Positions 44,369-58,050 of a DNA stretch of 64,000 nucleotides are shown piece by piece (the first letter of the stretch is position 1; each line of letters begins with the position of its first letter). The stretch covers positions 372,001-436,000 of the forward strand of contig NC_082406.1 of NCBI RefSeq assembly GCF_004011695.2. Direction: 5' to 3'. The DNA comes from Ascochyta rabiei (lineage: Eukaryota > Ascomycota > Dothideomycetes > Pleosporales > Didymellaceae). Below the pieces are notes generated by a model. The model was not told the DNA's origin, made no database searches, and worked only from the letters and a program-made list of their open reading frames with translations. Position numbers and translations under genes: made by a program.

Positions 44369-44623
44369 TATGCCGGTGCACACAGTAACTGCCTTAGTAA
44401 GAACTAGGATGCTTAGCTAGTGTACGTAATCTGGCCGGCAGAAGGGTATAAGAGGCCTTAACAGGAACTGTTAAGGCAGGACACCTACAACAACAACCTA
44501 AAACACTTACTTATAGAATTTAACTACTATATTACCTATCTCTTTAACCTTTAATAATAATAATAATAAATATCCTTCCTAATATGCCTACTAACAAGAT
44601 GTTTTAATACTTATACTAGGACA
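44369..44623 (+). repeat. 5' LTR of gypsy G3 (LTR 4)
   Basis: 255 bp (first bases TATGCC instead of TGTGCC). Left flank CTAA equals the flank of LTR 5 read in the same sense (57792-57795, TTAG as written), i.e. a 4-bp duplication whose two sides are now about 13 kb apart. Confidence 0.85.
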
Positions 44624-44999
44624 AAATAGTAACCTAACTAGAGGGCACAGTATAGCAGGCAACATTAAAATTCTGCTACTCTAAAGGCTAGGGTATAGTT
44701 TAGGAATTATCCTGTTAATTCTAGACTAGGACGTTATTATCTAAATATCTGCCACTCTAAAGGCTAGGGCACAGCCTAGGAATTATTCTATTGATTCTGG
44801 ACCAGGACGTTACTATCAGACCTATTATTTAGAAAACCAGAAAAACGAGCTTAAAACAAGGCAGGCATCTAGTTAACCTAGAAAAGCCTTAGCTAAGGGA
44901 CTATCTTAGTCTAATTTCTAATACTTATTATATATATTATCCGCACAGTTCTGCTTAGCCCTATTCCTTAGGACTAGAGGAACATAAAAGACAGGTACT

Positions 45000-47600
45000 A
45001 AGCTGCTCCTACAGACAGAGTAATTAAGATTACTTTTATTATAAGAAACTATTATCGACTTAATATAACAGACTACTAAGGATTAATGTACACTACTATA
45101 GACAACCCTTTAGACTTTATAGAGACACTGTCTTCCCTAACAGGAAACAGCTGTTAGGTTGTTATTCTAATAAAGGGAAGGTCTATCTAACTATCCTTTA
45201 AAAGAAAGGAGGTTACAGAGTTCCTTAATAACTATAACTGCATAGCAGAAAACAGAGGGTTAGTTAACAAGTAGAAGGTTAGGGTCCTCCCTAACTACTG
45301 CTATAATTACTGTAGGAGGTTTATTAAACGGCTGAAACTATACACTTTAGATAATTAGGTTAAGCTACAGATTGCTATAAAGGATTACTAGAAAGACTAG
45401 GACACTGCTTAACGCATAGGCAATTAAGTGTTCCTTAAAGCCTATATTAAAGAAACCTCTTAAGCCTTCTCTAGACTATTACACTACTATACTAACTTTA
45501 TAGTATATAGTGATATATATTAGAAGAATAATTAAATTCTAACTTCTAAGGAAGGATACTACTTCTTCTTAGGACTGCTAAAGGTTACGAAAGACCTTAT
45601 CCTCTTAAACATACAAAACAGGCTAGACATAAAGGATTAATCTTTATCTATACTTAATAATATCTATAATTTTATAAAAAGGGTATATAAGCAGCGCTAA
45701 GGCTTAAAGGATTTAGTGCTTAGAAGGGATAATAAATATACTAAGGAAACCTAGCGCCTTATAAACAGCACTAAGGAGCTAATTAATGCTAAGTCTATTG
45801 TTACCTAGGCTAAGGATTAACTAGCTAGTTAGGGTAGCAAGAGCAAAACACCTCTACCTTCTCGTGTTGATAAAGACGTTAAAGAGCTCGTCTAAGCAAT
45901 AGGCAGGTAGAAGCTATCCCTAGCAGAGGTTAGCACCCTTATAAACTCTAACAATTAGATAAGAGAGATCCTTTAGTCTCCTACTAATTAAACTTACTTT
46001 ATTTCTTAAGCAACTAGAGCTAGTGCTACCTAGGAAAGGAACAACAGCTCTTACATTACTAACGTACCTAGAAACGTTAACCTAAGATAAGGAGTAAACT
46101 ACTCCTAAGGAAGAGAGTACAGTAACTCTTGTAACATAGGTAGAGAGCTAAACTACTAAGCCTGTAAGTGTAAGTTGTATTAAGTACTTACCTGTATAGG
46201 GTAGTGTAGTTTCTAACTTAACTAATAAAGTTAACGCAGATACTATTTTAGCCCTACTTACTATTAAGTTAAACCTATCTAAGGATCTGTCCTACCTACC
46301 TATTAACTTAATTAGTTAAAATAGAAGATTTAAGAGTATTTTAAATTTTTACAGGATGTCTTAGACTAGCTAGCCTCTGCAGATAAGCCTAATCTATTTA
46401 AAGGTGTAGACTCTAGGCCTAGAGGAGTAATGTATAGATCTAGGCCAGGCATAGACGTATAGGGAAAGGTTATTAGAAGTGTTAGTGCACTAACTACAAT
46501 AGATAATTATAAGCTAGACTATAAGTTATTGCACTCTTTTTAGAACTTCTAAATCCTTAATAATAACTATTATAAAGTTTATAGTCTTAATTATAATAAT
46601 AACAGGGATATTGTACTAGGGGTATATAACGTTAAAGATAGCTCCTTATTAAACGCAGTAACTAGGTTAGACAAGACACGCGACTACCAAGTTAATACTA
46701 TCCTAGAAAGAGCTTAGAAAGCTGCAGTTAGGAAAGAAAGACCTTTAACATTTTAATAAGCTACAGTTAAGCAAGTATACAATAATGCTAGAGATATGTT
46801 AGTAGCAGATATTAAAGACTTATTAGGGTTAAGCCCTTTACTAATAGAGAGTAAGTAAATAATACATTTTACTAGTTAACCTTACAGTTAGCTATATGCT
46901 ACTATTAAACCGCTATTATAAGAGAGGGTATTAGAAACTATTTTACTATTAAATTAGTAAAAGAGGAAGCATTTAATAACTAGCTTAGACAATAGAATAG
47001 CGGACCTACTTTAACTATCTAAAAACAAGATTCTAACTGCAATTCTTTGTTAGGAAGTATAAGGGATTACTATTAGAGACTTAGTCTCCTAGGGTTATAT
47101 CTAAGCAATGTTCTAGAAGCTTATAAAGCAGTCTAACTCTAACCTAATAGTTAGCAGAAGCGTTAACGTAGCAATCCTAGGGGCTAGGGGTTCTAACTAA
47201 TTAGGAGTTAACAGGTCTTACTAATTAACTGCTAATTAGCTAGAAATTATAAGGGTCTGCACTAGCGCCAAGTTTAGCAAATATTACCCCGCAATTAAGA
47301 ACAGCAGGGCTTAATGCTTTAACGTTAGATTAGAGAGGAATGCTTGTAGGAGCTACTAAGTAGAAGCACATAGCAAAATATAGGACAATAAAGATCCTCT
47401 AAATAAGCTAGCTAAAACTATAGAAACTACTAGGTTAGAGAAGCTAGTGCACTAAGACTTACTAACATACTAGGCTTACATTAGGTTACATGCAGTTAGC
47501 TGCTTAATTAACACTAGAGCTTAGATAAATTTAATAAGGTTTAGTGCTTCTTAAGCGCTAGGAATAGTGTACAAAGAAATAACACACCTAATAGGGAAAG
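45000..47600 (+). pseudogene. gag/protease region of G3
   Basis: Plus frames with stops and coding-like content (for example the open-looking stretch near 46300-46700), no clear zinc knuckle found. Assigned to gag and protease from its position between the leader and the reverse transcriptase; unusually long for a gag. Confidence 0.5.
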
Positions 47601-47699
47601 AGTAGGGCATTATTACGGCTAATAGTAGCATAGATCTATTTGTTAGAACGTTGTAGAATGTCCTAGTCTAGATTAGAGAAGTTACAACCTTAACGCACT

Positions 47700-50600
47700 T
47701 TAGACTTATAAGGAACCTTATAAGATTAGTTATCCTTAGAACGCTATAGTGCTTGTTAGCAAGACTAGCTATACAATACAACATCTTTAGAAGAACTACG
47801 TGCTGTATTATATCTAATAACAGTAGAAGAAATTCTACCTTTATTACATTAGGCCTATCTCCTTACTACTCTACCCTAGTTAAGTATAACCAGGATAAGG
47901 GAAAAGTTAGAGGAACTCCTTAATTAGGCTGGGATGTTCTAATACTAGTAAAGACCTAACAACACTAAACTTCTGTTACTTAGTAGAAGTAAACTACTAC
48001 TTTCTATATATAACTATAGATTTAGGAATCTTAAAAGGCCTAAGTAGTTTTATCTTTACACAGAACAATGCTAGCAGTCTCTAATAGATCTCTAAGGGAG
48101 GGGACCCTAGGTAAGTACATGCAGATAAGGACTTCCTTATCTTACTATCCTAAATAAACTTATAATTATTAAGGACAGGAGGTTAGCATAATATAGTTAA
48201 AAACTAAGAAGTTAATATACTTAATAAATAAGTAAGGGTAAAAGTTTAACCTATTAATAATCTATAACCTAATAAACCTATAGAACTTAGTTAGGAAGAC
48301 TAGAAAAGAGTAGTATATAAACAACAGCAGCTAATACTTAGTTTAAGACTACACAATATTAGGCCTTTTAATTACTTATTTAAAAGGCAATATGCCCCTT
48401 TCCTAAGAGGAAAAAGGCTTACTCCCTAGAGAATAAGAGATTAGAAGTTTAGTAATACTCTGTTCCTAGCAGAGATAGCACTCTTTAAGGAAATAATCCT
48501 AAATAGAGAAGTAGCTATAGCTTTTACTTTTTCTAAATCTAGGTAGATTTAGAAGGAGGTTTCTCCTCTATACTAAATTAGGACAATCCTACATAAAGCT
48601 TAGCAGGTTAAGACCTTTCCTGTTGCAAGAAGCCTGGAAGGAGAACTTGTTAAGATGTTAAACAACAGGTTAGAACAAGGAACACTTAAGCAATGCAACA
48701 GCTAATACAGAAACCTATAGTATTTAGTGTCTAAAAAAGATGGTAAATTTTAGTTTATTAATAATGCTTACTATATAAACAGGGTCTCTGTTAGAGATGT
48801 AGGAAGCCTGCTAACCACAGACAAGTTCTCTAAGAGGTTTACTAGCTGTAAGATTATTTTACTTATAGACTTTTTCTCTAGTTATAACTAGATAATACTG
48901 TATAAAGATAGTAAAGACATAACAGCAGTTATAACGCTAATTAGCCTTTTACAATTATACACCCTAGTTTAAGAGGCTACTAACTTAGTAGCTGTCTTCT
49001 AAAGAATTATAACAAAGCTTCTTAGGGATTACTAGCTAGATACACTGCCTTTCCTTAATAACATTACTAGCAGTAGTCTAAAGACAGATTATAATAGTAA
49101 GAAGGCTTTACTAAGTGTTAGGCGATATATGCTTAAGCATATCTAGTAACTAGACAGGGTCCTTATAGACGTAGAAAGAGCTAGCAGCACAGTATTAGGA
49201 CTTAAATGCTACTAGGGACATAATTAATTAGGGGTAGTTAGCTATAAGGTTTTAGCAGAAGGACAATATCTAGTATAAAAGAAAATTAATAAAATTATAA
49301 ATTAGCTAGAGTGTTAGAACCTAGAGGAGGTCTAAATGTTTGTAGGAATTGTAGTGTACTAGTACATCTACATACCCGTATTTGCCTTAAAGGTAAAGCT
49401 GTTATTCTAGTTATTAAAGAATAACGCAGTATAGCAATAGGGCAACGCAGAACAGAGCTTAATTTTACTCCTAAAAGAGCACATTATTAACGCACCTGCG
49501 CTTATAACAATATCTTACAAAAATCCTAGTTTAGTGTTTCTCTTAGTTAATGCAAGTAATAAAGGCGCAGGAGCATGCCTTAAACAAATAGGCCTAGACA
49601 GAAAACAATACCTATGCAGGTTTAAAAGCACTGTCTAGTCTAAGGCAGAAAGTAGGTAGCACTTAATAAAGCTTAAATGCAAGGCAGTTATTTAGGCGCT
49701 TAAGAAGTTTAGCATGTAGCTATATAGTATACACTTTATTATTAAGACTAATAACTAGATATTAATTACCTAGCTAAACAGGTTATTATTAGACCTTCTA
49801 GGCTTAGTTATAAACAGGTAGCTTGCTGTAATTTTACTCTAGGACTTTAAAATACGCTATATACTAGGAAAGAAGAATATAGTTATAGACGCACTATTAA
49901 GATTCCTAAAGCTAGAGAAGTAGAAGAACCTAGACAAACCTAAATCTAACGTTAAAGAGTTTATTAAAAACCTAATAGCAAACGTAGAGTTAGGTAACCA
50001 GGTTAACACAAGGACTACCTAGAATCTAAGACAGGAATACTCCTAGGAATTAGAGGATATTGCTGTTTTTCTACACTCCCTAAAGACCCTAGTTAGGTTA
50101 AGCAGGAAAGAGTGCAGGGCTTAGAAAAAGAGAGCTATAAACTTCTTTAAGAGGGAGGGCTACTTATTCTAAAAAACTTTAAGGAATATTGCTATTAGGC
50201 GTGTAGTTAATAATGTAGATATCTAAACTGCAGTTATATAGGATATCTACTAAACTATTAGTTATAGAGGCATAAACGCAGTATTCTCTATAGTCTCTTA
50301 ACAGTACTACTAGCTTAACATGTATAGGAGTGTTAAGAGGAAAATCTCTACGTGTAAGGAGTGCTAACTTAGAGTAACTAAGATTATAAAGGATATGCTA
50401 ACTAGTACCTACTTCTATATACTGTAAAAGTTAGTTACTATTAACATTATGCATATGCTAATAAGTAGAGGCTTCTAGTACCTAGTTGCAGCTAGAGAAT
50501 ACTTAAATAGGTGGATAGAGGCAAGAGCGCTTTACAACAACAAGTTATTAACGGTAGCAAAGTTCCTATATAAAGACATTGTCTACAGGTAGAGCACTAC

Positions 50601-51330
50601 AAGAAGACTTATAGTTAATAGTAGACTAGACTTTACTAAAGTAGTTAAGAGGCTTACTTTAATCTACCGGATTAAGAGGGTACAGTCATCTGCACATAAC
50701 CCTTAAGCAATAGGAAAAGTAGAAGGTAGATATAAACCTATTATTAACATACTTATACAGCTTAAGGGGTTATAGGTGGACAACCTCCTAATAGTGCTAT
50801 TAGCTAACAGGATCTCTATACAATCTATAGGATACTTAGCAAATTAACTTATTACTAGCTAGAACCTAGTGCTTCTAATTAAACTGTTACTGCTCATATA
50901 GCAAACACTACTATTCTAGAAGGTTAAAAACAGAGCTTAACTACTTGCAATTAGAGCTATGTAGTTAGATTTCTAGGATTAGTTCCTAAAAGATGCAGTT
51001 AGCACAACTAATTAACTAAGAGGGTTAAAAAAGGAATATTAGGACAATAATAACAAAGTTTAGTATAAGCAAATTAACCCTAGAGACCTAGTTCTACTGT
51101 AGGACTTAGTAGGATAAATTAACATGTCTAGAGATAAGAAGTTAAGAAAGAAGTAGCTTAGGCTATACTAAGTGTTACTTAACAGAACATAGCTAGACAG
51201 GGGCACCTATTTACTTAAAGACCTTAACAGAACTAGGATGCTATATACAGTACTAGGGTAAAGAATAAAGAAGTTCTGTAAGCGTTTACTAGAGGACATT
51301 TAGTTAGAAGAGAAGAGACTTAAAAAGATA
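47700..51330 (+). pseudogene. pol remnant of G3 (RT-RNase H-integrase)
   Basis: RT: GTLKQCN at 48690, LVSKKDGKF near 48730, NRVSVRD near 48780, and LIDFFSSYN at 48861-48887, the first catalytic Asp block. The box near 49060 reads PFLNNI where related elements have LDDI, so both Asp are Asn. RNase H: NASNKGAGACLKQIG near 49550. Integrase: REYLNRWIEARAL near 50495 and IKRVQSSAHNP near 50675. Domain order is that of Ty3/gypsy. No chromodomain seen. Confidence 0.85.
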
Positions 51331-51430
51331 TAGAGAGAGGATACCTAGAATTAAAATTATAAGGATATTTTTTAATAGAGCAGACAAAGTAAGGCTGCTA
51401 AGAATTTAAGCACCCCTATTCTAGCAGGTA

Positions 51431-52810
51431 AGGGAAGAGCACCTGCTAATTGTAATTTTCTAAGTATTACAATCTACCCTTAACCTCTTATATAGTATAA
51501 AAGATTGTAATATAAAATATATAATAACTTATCTAATTTAGACTCTAATAATAAGGAATAGCAGTGTAGTCTATAGGACAGACTACTGAAGATAGAGGGG
51601 TAACGTCCTAACCGCTAAAGCTACAAGCTAATTAGCAGTTGCTAGGTCTTACTAGTTAACTCCTAATTAGCTAAAACTTAATACTAGTAAAAATAACTTA
51701 GCCTAGGCACTTACTAAGTATAGAGAAAGGTATAAGCTAACAGCTTATAACTAAAACAACTGTTTATAAATAATTAATAATTATAGTAAGTAAAAGTAAG
51801 TAAGTAAAAGTAAGTAAGTAAAACTATAAATAGTAGTTAAAAAACATAAATAGTAAGTAAAAGCGCAGAAGAAAAGCGGGCCTAAACCTGCCTGGGACAC
51901 TCTTAAAGCAGAGCTACCCTATTACTTCTAACTCTCCCTCTTATAACATTAGCTTGTAACTTCTTTATATCTACTTAACTACATATATAGTTTATAATAT
52001 TGTAGTAAAGGGCAATTGTATAGAAAGAGCTAGAACTAGAAGAGGGGGTAGTGTAGTAGTTATTAGTCTTAAAGGCTATTAAGAGTAAGGATATTACTAA
52101 GGTTACTAATATTCTAATGCTATACATAGAGAGATCTATAGTTAGCTAGTTTATAATAGAGATTACTTAAGGAGAGCTACAGGCGTAGAGGGAAAGGCTT
52201 AACTTCTAGATAAGTGCAGCAGTTACTAAGTTTAACAAATTAGCAGCTATAATACACTTAATATTAGACATTATCTAGTAAACCCTAAACCTAGTTGCAT
52301 AATACAGAGGTATAAGCAACTTTAATAGTTAATACCTAGCAATCTAATTAGCAACAGACTACAACTAGAGGAAGATGACAGAAATAGCATAAGCTATAAA
52401 ATACATCTGTAAAAATAAGAATAGCAAAGATATTCTAGTAAACGTAGTAATACTATACTGCCTATAGTCTGCTATAGAGTATATAACACTTAACTTAATT
52501 ATATACTATGTCTACTAAGTAGACGCTAATAACCTTACTTAGTTTATTAACTTAGTAATTTACTAACGCCTATCTATACTACAAAAGAGGAAGGATAAGT
52601 CCTGTAACTTAAGTAACTAGAATACAGTCTACTAAGCCCTTAACATGCTCTAGCAGGACACAATAAACTTTGTTACGCACCTAAATAATAAGAACTACCT
52701 ACTTATAGTAAAGGTAAAAGCACTAGGTAAAGGCGTACTAAAGCTAAAAGCAGTAAAGTACAACGTGTGCCTAACTAGGGACCTAACTTTAAAAACATAC
52801 TAATAGTAGA
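51431..52810. other. Decayed unassigned DNA with a small TAAGTAAAAG repeat
   Basis: Contains a GTAAGTAAAA microsatellite (about 51785-51850) and a plus-strand stretch from about 52300 to 52790 with coding-like residues (AIKYICKNKNSKDILVN, LLIVKVKALGKG) that I cannot name. Somewhere here G3 is broken off. An imperfect copy of a segment near 47190 (AGGAGTTAAC...CTGCTAATTAGC) lies inverted at 51640-51690. Confidence 0.4.
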
Positions 52811-53012
52811 TGTAAGGGGTGTACAAAGCAATCACGAGGGAGGATAGGGTTAAAGAGGATAGCAGGTGTATTGAGGTACGTAGTGTGTAGTAACGAGACT
52901 AATCGCTAGAGTATCAGCGATAACCTCCGACGCCTTTATATAGTCCGGGCTGACTAGCCCCATAGTAGCTCGTCAAGACAGGCAGAGGTACCTCCGGGCC
53001 CAGCGCCTGACA
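52811..53012 (-). repeat. G2 LTR at the edge of copy D, opposite in orientation to its pol
   Basis: 202 bp, TGTAAGGGGTG...CGCCTGACA as written, with less decay than the other G2 LTRs. On the right it abuts mid-pol sequence of copy D; on the left, unrelated DNA. There is no matching target duplication, so this is a rearrangement junction rather than a simple solo LTR. Confidence 0.8.
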
Positions 53013-56000
53013 ATAACTAAACTTAATCTTAGTTCTCCTAGTAAAGGGGCAGAATCTAGAGGTTACACTATTAAATAGAATAGTGGCTGAAGGTGTAGGC
53101 AGAGCAAAATTGCGTATCTATAGAGTAACTACAGCAGAAGTATCTATTATTAACTCCTATAGAAGACATAAGGTCTAGCAGATACCTTTTGTAGTTAAAG
53201 ACCTACAAAGGTATAAGATATACCTTAGATTACTCTAGATTAACTAGATAAACCCTAAGCTAAGCTATTTAAGGTAGCGTATGCTCTTCTAAGGGAAGAA
53301 GTATAAGGATTCTCCTAAACTAGAGAAAATAGTGTTAGAAGATACTAAAGAGTTTAAACGCACTATAAGAAGTCCCTTAGTAGACGTTTATATATGTATA
53401 GTAAACTTAGTAGGTACATATAACCTAATATCTGCTAAAATAGGCCTAATTCTAGAAGTGCATTGCAAGTATACGTACTTAGGATTAGAAAATAATACTT
53501 AGGTCTTACTAGAGCATAGAGAGTATAACCTGGCAATTGATATTGAAGAAGGAGCTACTTCTCTCTACTAACTATTATATAGACTATCTGCAACAGAATT
53601 AGAGATACTTAGGAAGTATCTAGCAGAATATCTATAACGTAGCTGGATATAATACTTAAGGTTGCTAGCAGGAGCGCCTATTCTCTTTTTAAAGAAGAAA
53701 GATAGTAAACTACGACTGTGTGTAGACTATAGAGGTTAAAACAAGATTATAGTTAAAAACTACTATCTATTATTACTAATTAAAGAGTTACTAGAACAAC
53801 TAGCGTAAGCTAAGTTCTATACTAAACTAGATATATGTAAGGCACATTACTATAATTAAATTAAGGAAGGGGATAAGTAGAAGACTACTTTTTAAACTAG
53901 GTATAGACATTTAAGTATATAGTAATGCTGTTTAGACTTATAAATGCTTCTGCCTAATTTTAGGCCTATATAAATAAGGCACTAATAGGTTTAGTTAATA
54001 TAACTTATATTGTGTATCTAGACAACATATTAGTATACTCTAAGACAGAGGAAGACTATGTTACACACGTTAAGAAAGTCTTAGAGAGGCTTTGTAAAGC
54101 AAACCTCTATATACGCTTAGATAAGTATAAATAGCACTATTAACGCACAGAGTACCTTAGGTATATAGTCTTACCTAAGAGGGTAAGTACTAACCTAGAC
54201 AGGGTTAAAACAATCTAAGAATAGCTAATTCTGCGCATAGTTTGTAATATCTAAGTATTTATAGTCTTTATAAACTACTATTAGAGGTTTATTACAGGGC
54301 TTTCTTAATTAGCTTTGCTTTTAACCTAATTAACCTAGAAAGGGCTAAATTTAGTTAAATCTAGTTAAGCAATAAGAAAGGAGGAGAGTTAGCCTCTTAA
54401 GCTAAGCAAAGAACCTTTATAAGCTTTCTAGAATATAAAAACATTATTTATTAACATACTAATCTTAGTTTATTACATACCTAGGAGACAGACTAGGATA
54501 GATGTAGATGCCTCTAGAGGCGCTATCTTAGGATTCCTTAGTTAATTAGTCCCTAGGGAGGGGAAGCTGGCCTAATAGAGGCCTCTTGACTTCTATTTAA
54601 AGAAGTTAATCTAAGCTAAGTACAACTATAACACTTATAACTAGGGACGTCTTACAATTATCTAAAGCCTACAGCATTAGCAAAGATACTTAGACAGTAC
54701 CTTCTTTAAGATCTTAACAGATTACTAAAACCTAAAATAGTTTATAGAGACAAAGGTTTTTAGCTATTAGTAGGTAAGGGCATACTTAGTGCTATCTAAG
54801 TTTAATTTTGTAATTACTTATTGCCTAGGGTCTATAAACCCTGCAGATAGACCCTTACAGCGTCCTAACTACATAAGAGAGGCGCAAGACCCCTTATAAA
54901 AGTACAATAAGGCTTTTATACAACTGCTTTAGGAGATCCTAACTAGAAGGAACCCTAATACTCCCCTAGTAGCAGCTATGACCCTTTGTTTGTCTATAAA
55001 GGGAAGAAAGGACATAAGGGATCTTAAAAGAGAAGAATTAAGAGAGAACAGTTATATAGAGCTGACAATAGACTTAGATAATACCAACAGACTCTCTAGT
55101 ATAGAAAAAGAGTTAAGCAATGTAAAAATAGGATAAAATAACGTAGGAAAAGATAATATAGCTAAAGAGAAGCGCATCTTTCTTATAAGACTAGAAGATA
55201 AGGTGTAAGTAATTAAAGAATGTTATAATAACGTAATATTAGGACACTTTAGAGCACAAAGGACCTTAGAGAAGATTTACCGCAGATACACCTAGAAGGG
55301 CGTTACTAAGGACGTATCTAACTACTGCTATAACTGCTTAGTATGTAGGAGATTAACTGCTGCCTAACATAAACTATACAAGTTATTATAACCTTTGCTA
55401 GTACTAAGCTAACTATAGAAGAATGTAATAATAGATTTTATTACAGAATTACCTCCTAGTAAGGTAGCTAGGCTGGTGTATAACTCTATACTAGTAGTAG
55501 TATACAGATTAATAAAAATGTTACACTATATACTAGCTAGGGCTAATTAGGATAGAAAAGATCTAGCATATACCTAGATTAGAGAAATTATCTAACTATA
55601 CAGCGCCCTAGCATAAAATATCTTAGATTAAGGGCTGTTAATAAATTTAAAGACGTAGGAAACTTTTAACCACTATTTTAATTTAAGAAGAGTCTTAATG
55701 TTAGCCTATTATCCTTTGACAGATAGCTAAATAGAAAGGTAAAATTAGACTCTTAAACAGAACTTACATTACTACTATACTCTAGAATAAGCTAATTAGG
55801 CTCTATAGATTTTAATTGCATAATTTGTATATAATAATAGCATTTACACATCTACAATTATAACACCTTTCTTAGCCTGTTACAGTATAGATCTAAGGGG
55901 CGCAGATTAGCCTACTTTAGCATTAAAAGGCAGAGAATCTCCCCTTATAAAGGAATTAGTTGCTAGAGTTATTTTCTTAAAGGCTACCTGTAAAGCAAAT

Positions 56001-56560
56001 ATAGAAAATCTAATAAGTATTAAAAGAAACACTTAGACAAGAAATAACTACTAGCACCCTTTAAAGTAGGTAACAAAGTACTAGTCTCTAGTAAAAACAT
56101 TAGAACAGTACGCCTAAAAAAAGCTAGACTAGAAATATCTAGGACCTAGAACTATTATAGCCTAGATTAGCCCTAGTGCATACAGAGTAGACCTGCTAGG
56201 AATAAAAGGAATCTACCTAGTAATCTATGCGTTACTGTTAGACCTATATACACTAAGAAGTTAACTTCTAACTATATAGGAATAAGTATTAGAACCTATA
56301 GTTAAAGGGGAAGAGAAGGTGTAGGATATAGAGAAAGTCCTTAATAGAAGGTAATTAGCTAATAGACAGTAGGAGTACCTTATTAAGTAGGTCAGATTCC
56401 CTAACTTAGAAAATTCCTAGGAAATGAGCACAAATCTTCCTAAAGAGGCGCTAAAACAATACTAGAAAATAATAAAGTAACTGCTTAGACTGCGTAATAG
56501 GACGTTAAGGTTAAAATCTAAAAAAGGGGGGGACTAAAAAGGCTAAATACCTTTACTTAA
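53013..56560 (+). pseudogene. pol remnant of G2 copy D, truncated in the protease region
   Basis: Matches the inverse of copy C from about 41790 down to 38260. RT motifs lie near 53720-53830 ([22 protein letters not shown]) and YLDNILVYS at about 54014-54042. RNase H follows to about 54850, integrase to 56150, chromodomain at about 56320-56450. Gag and the start of protease are missing at the LTR junction. Confidence 0.85.
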
Positions 56561-56599
56561 TTATGATTTTTCCCTATTAGGGTTTTTTAATAAATAAGT

Positions 56600-57795
56600 A
56601 TTTAATAGTTTACGCTAAGGGAAAATATAACCCTACCTTACCCTGAGAAATACTGACTAGCTAAAGCAGACATCTTTTAGCCTATTATAGCTATTTCTAA
56701 TATAAGAAGATAAAGAAAGTTATATGCTAGGTTATATAGTTATAATTACAAGTAAATATAGGAGAATTAGTATAGAAGAACACCTTCCTAGTATTATTTA
56801 GACTATCTAAGAGTGTAATACACCTAATTGCTATATTAGCCTAACACTATTTACTAACTACAAACTTAGGTTTTATAAATCTAAACTCTCTATTATAGCA
56901 AACATCTACTAACTAAGACTACTACTATAGGTATAAGTAGAAGCCTTGCAACTATAAGTCTTTTTAGCAGCAGCAGCAGCAGCGGCAGCGTTAGCGGCGG
57001 CCTGCTCAGCAGCCTCCTGCTCCTCCCGCTCCTTCTAGAGCTAACTAAGGGTCTTTCTAGTACCTGTAATCTGGTACTTTAACTATAAAATAAGTTAGAT
57101 ATAATTAAAATTAGTTAAAACGTGCTATAATACTTTCTTGCAGGAGGTAATAAGCTCGTCTAGATTAGACTTGCCACTACTCTCCTCTAACATCTTCTTT
57201 TATTTTATCTTAGCCTTAACAGCGCTAGTCTTAGATTAATCTTACTTCTTAATATAGTAGCTAGATAAGGTTAACTTACGTACGGAAGTGTTGCTATTAT
57301 AAGTATAAATAGGTCTTCCTATAGCAAATAGTTCCTATAAAAGTTAGATTATACTATAATAAGCTAAAAAAAAGACAGAATGTACTCCTAAATTATACCT
57401 AGTAACAAGCTAGCCTAGGTAATAAGAGACTTGCCTAATACAGTCTTCTTATTAATAGATATAGGCGTAGTAGTAGCATATGTTATAGGGGTAGTCTGAA
57501 CGCTAGCTGTATTAATAACAGCAGTATAAGCAGTAATAACTACGTAATAACTAGAGCAAAGGCGCGCTATATTGCTAGAGAGCCTTAAATAGCTATTAGT
57601 ATACTTATTAGGGCCCTAAACGTATTAAAAGATGCTAAAACAAGCTAAAAGGAGACAAAACACGTACTAATAGGCATTTCTTGTTACTATTATAGCAATC
57701 TCTGCAATAGTAGGCCTAAGCGTCCCTATAGCGCAGGCTACCCTATAAAGCTATGTTAGCAGAGAAATAATAGTCCCTATTAACATTACTATTAG
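56600..57795 (-). pseudogene. Antisense ORF region of G2 copy D, interrupted by the G3 insertion
   Basis: Inverse match to 37005-38200 of copy C. Includes the alanine tract coded by AGC/GGC repeats at about 56968-57002 and the flanking Gln/Glu-rich part. It ends at the CTAA duplication beside LTR 5; the first 30 or so codons are at 44283-44368. Confidence 0.7.
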
Positions 57796-58050
57796 TGTTC
57801 TAGTATAAGTATTAAAGCATCTCGTTAGTAGGCATATTAGGAAGGATACTTATTATTATCACTGTTAAAGGTTAAAGAGACGAGTAATACGGTAGTTAAA
57901 TTCTATAAGTAAGTGTTTCTATTTGTTGTTGTAGGTGTCCTGCCTTAACATTCCCTATTAAGGCCTCTTATACCCTTCTGCCAGCTAGATTACGTACACT
58001 AGCTAAGCATCCTAGTTCTTACTAAGGTAGTTACTGTGTGCACTAGCACA
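57796..58050 (-). repeat. 3' LTR of gypsy G3 (LTR 5)
   Basis: 255 bp, TGTTCTAG...AGCACA as written. In sense it follows a polypurine tract (58051-58064; AAGGGGGGGAGG), so it is a 3' LTR, not a solo LTR. Confidence 0.85.

Larger units (their letters stand above)
44624..51430 (+). mobile_element. Ty3/gypsy family G3 internal region, 5' and central part
   Basis: The leader has a 76-bp unit repeated twice (44673-44748, 44749-44824; CTGCCACTCTAAAGGCTAGG). A long gag-like region (about 45000-47600) and pol follow. The 3' end, with polypurine tract and LTR 5, is at 57796-58575 in inverted orientation. The sequence is less TAG-dense than family A but has frequent stops. Confidence 0.8.
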
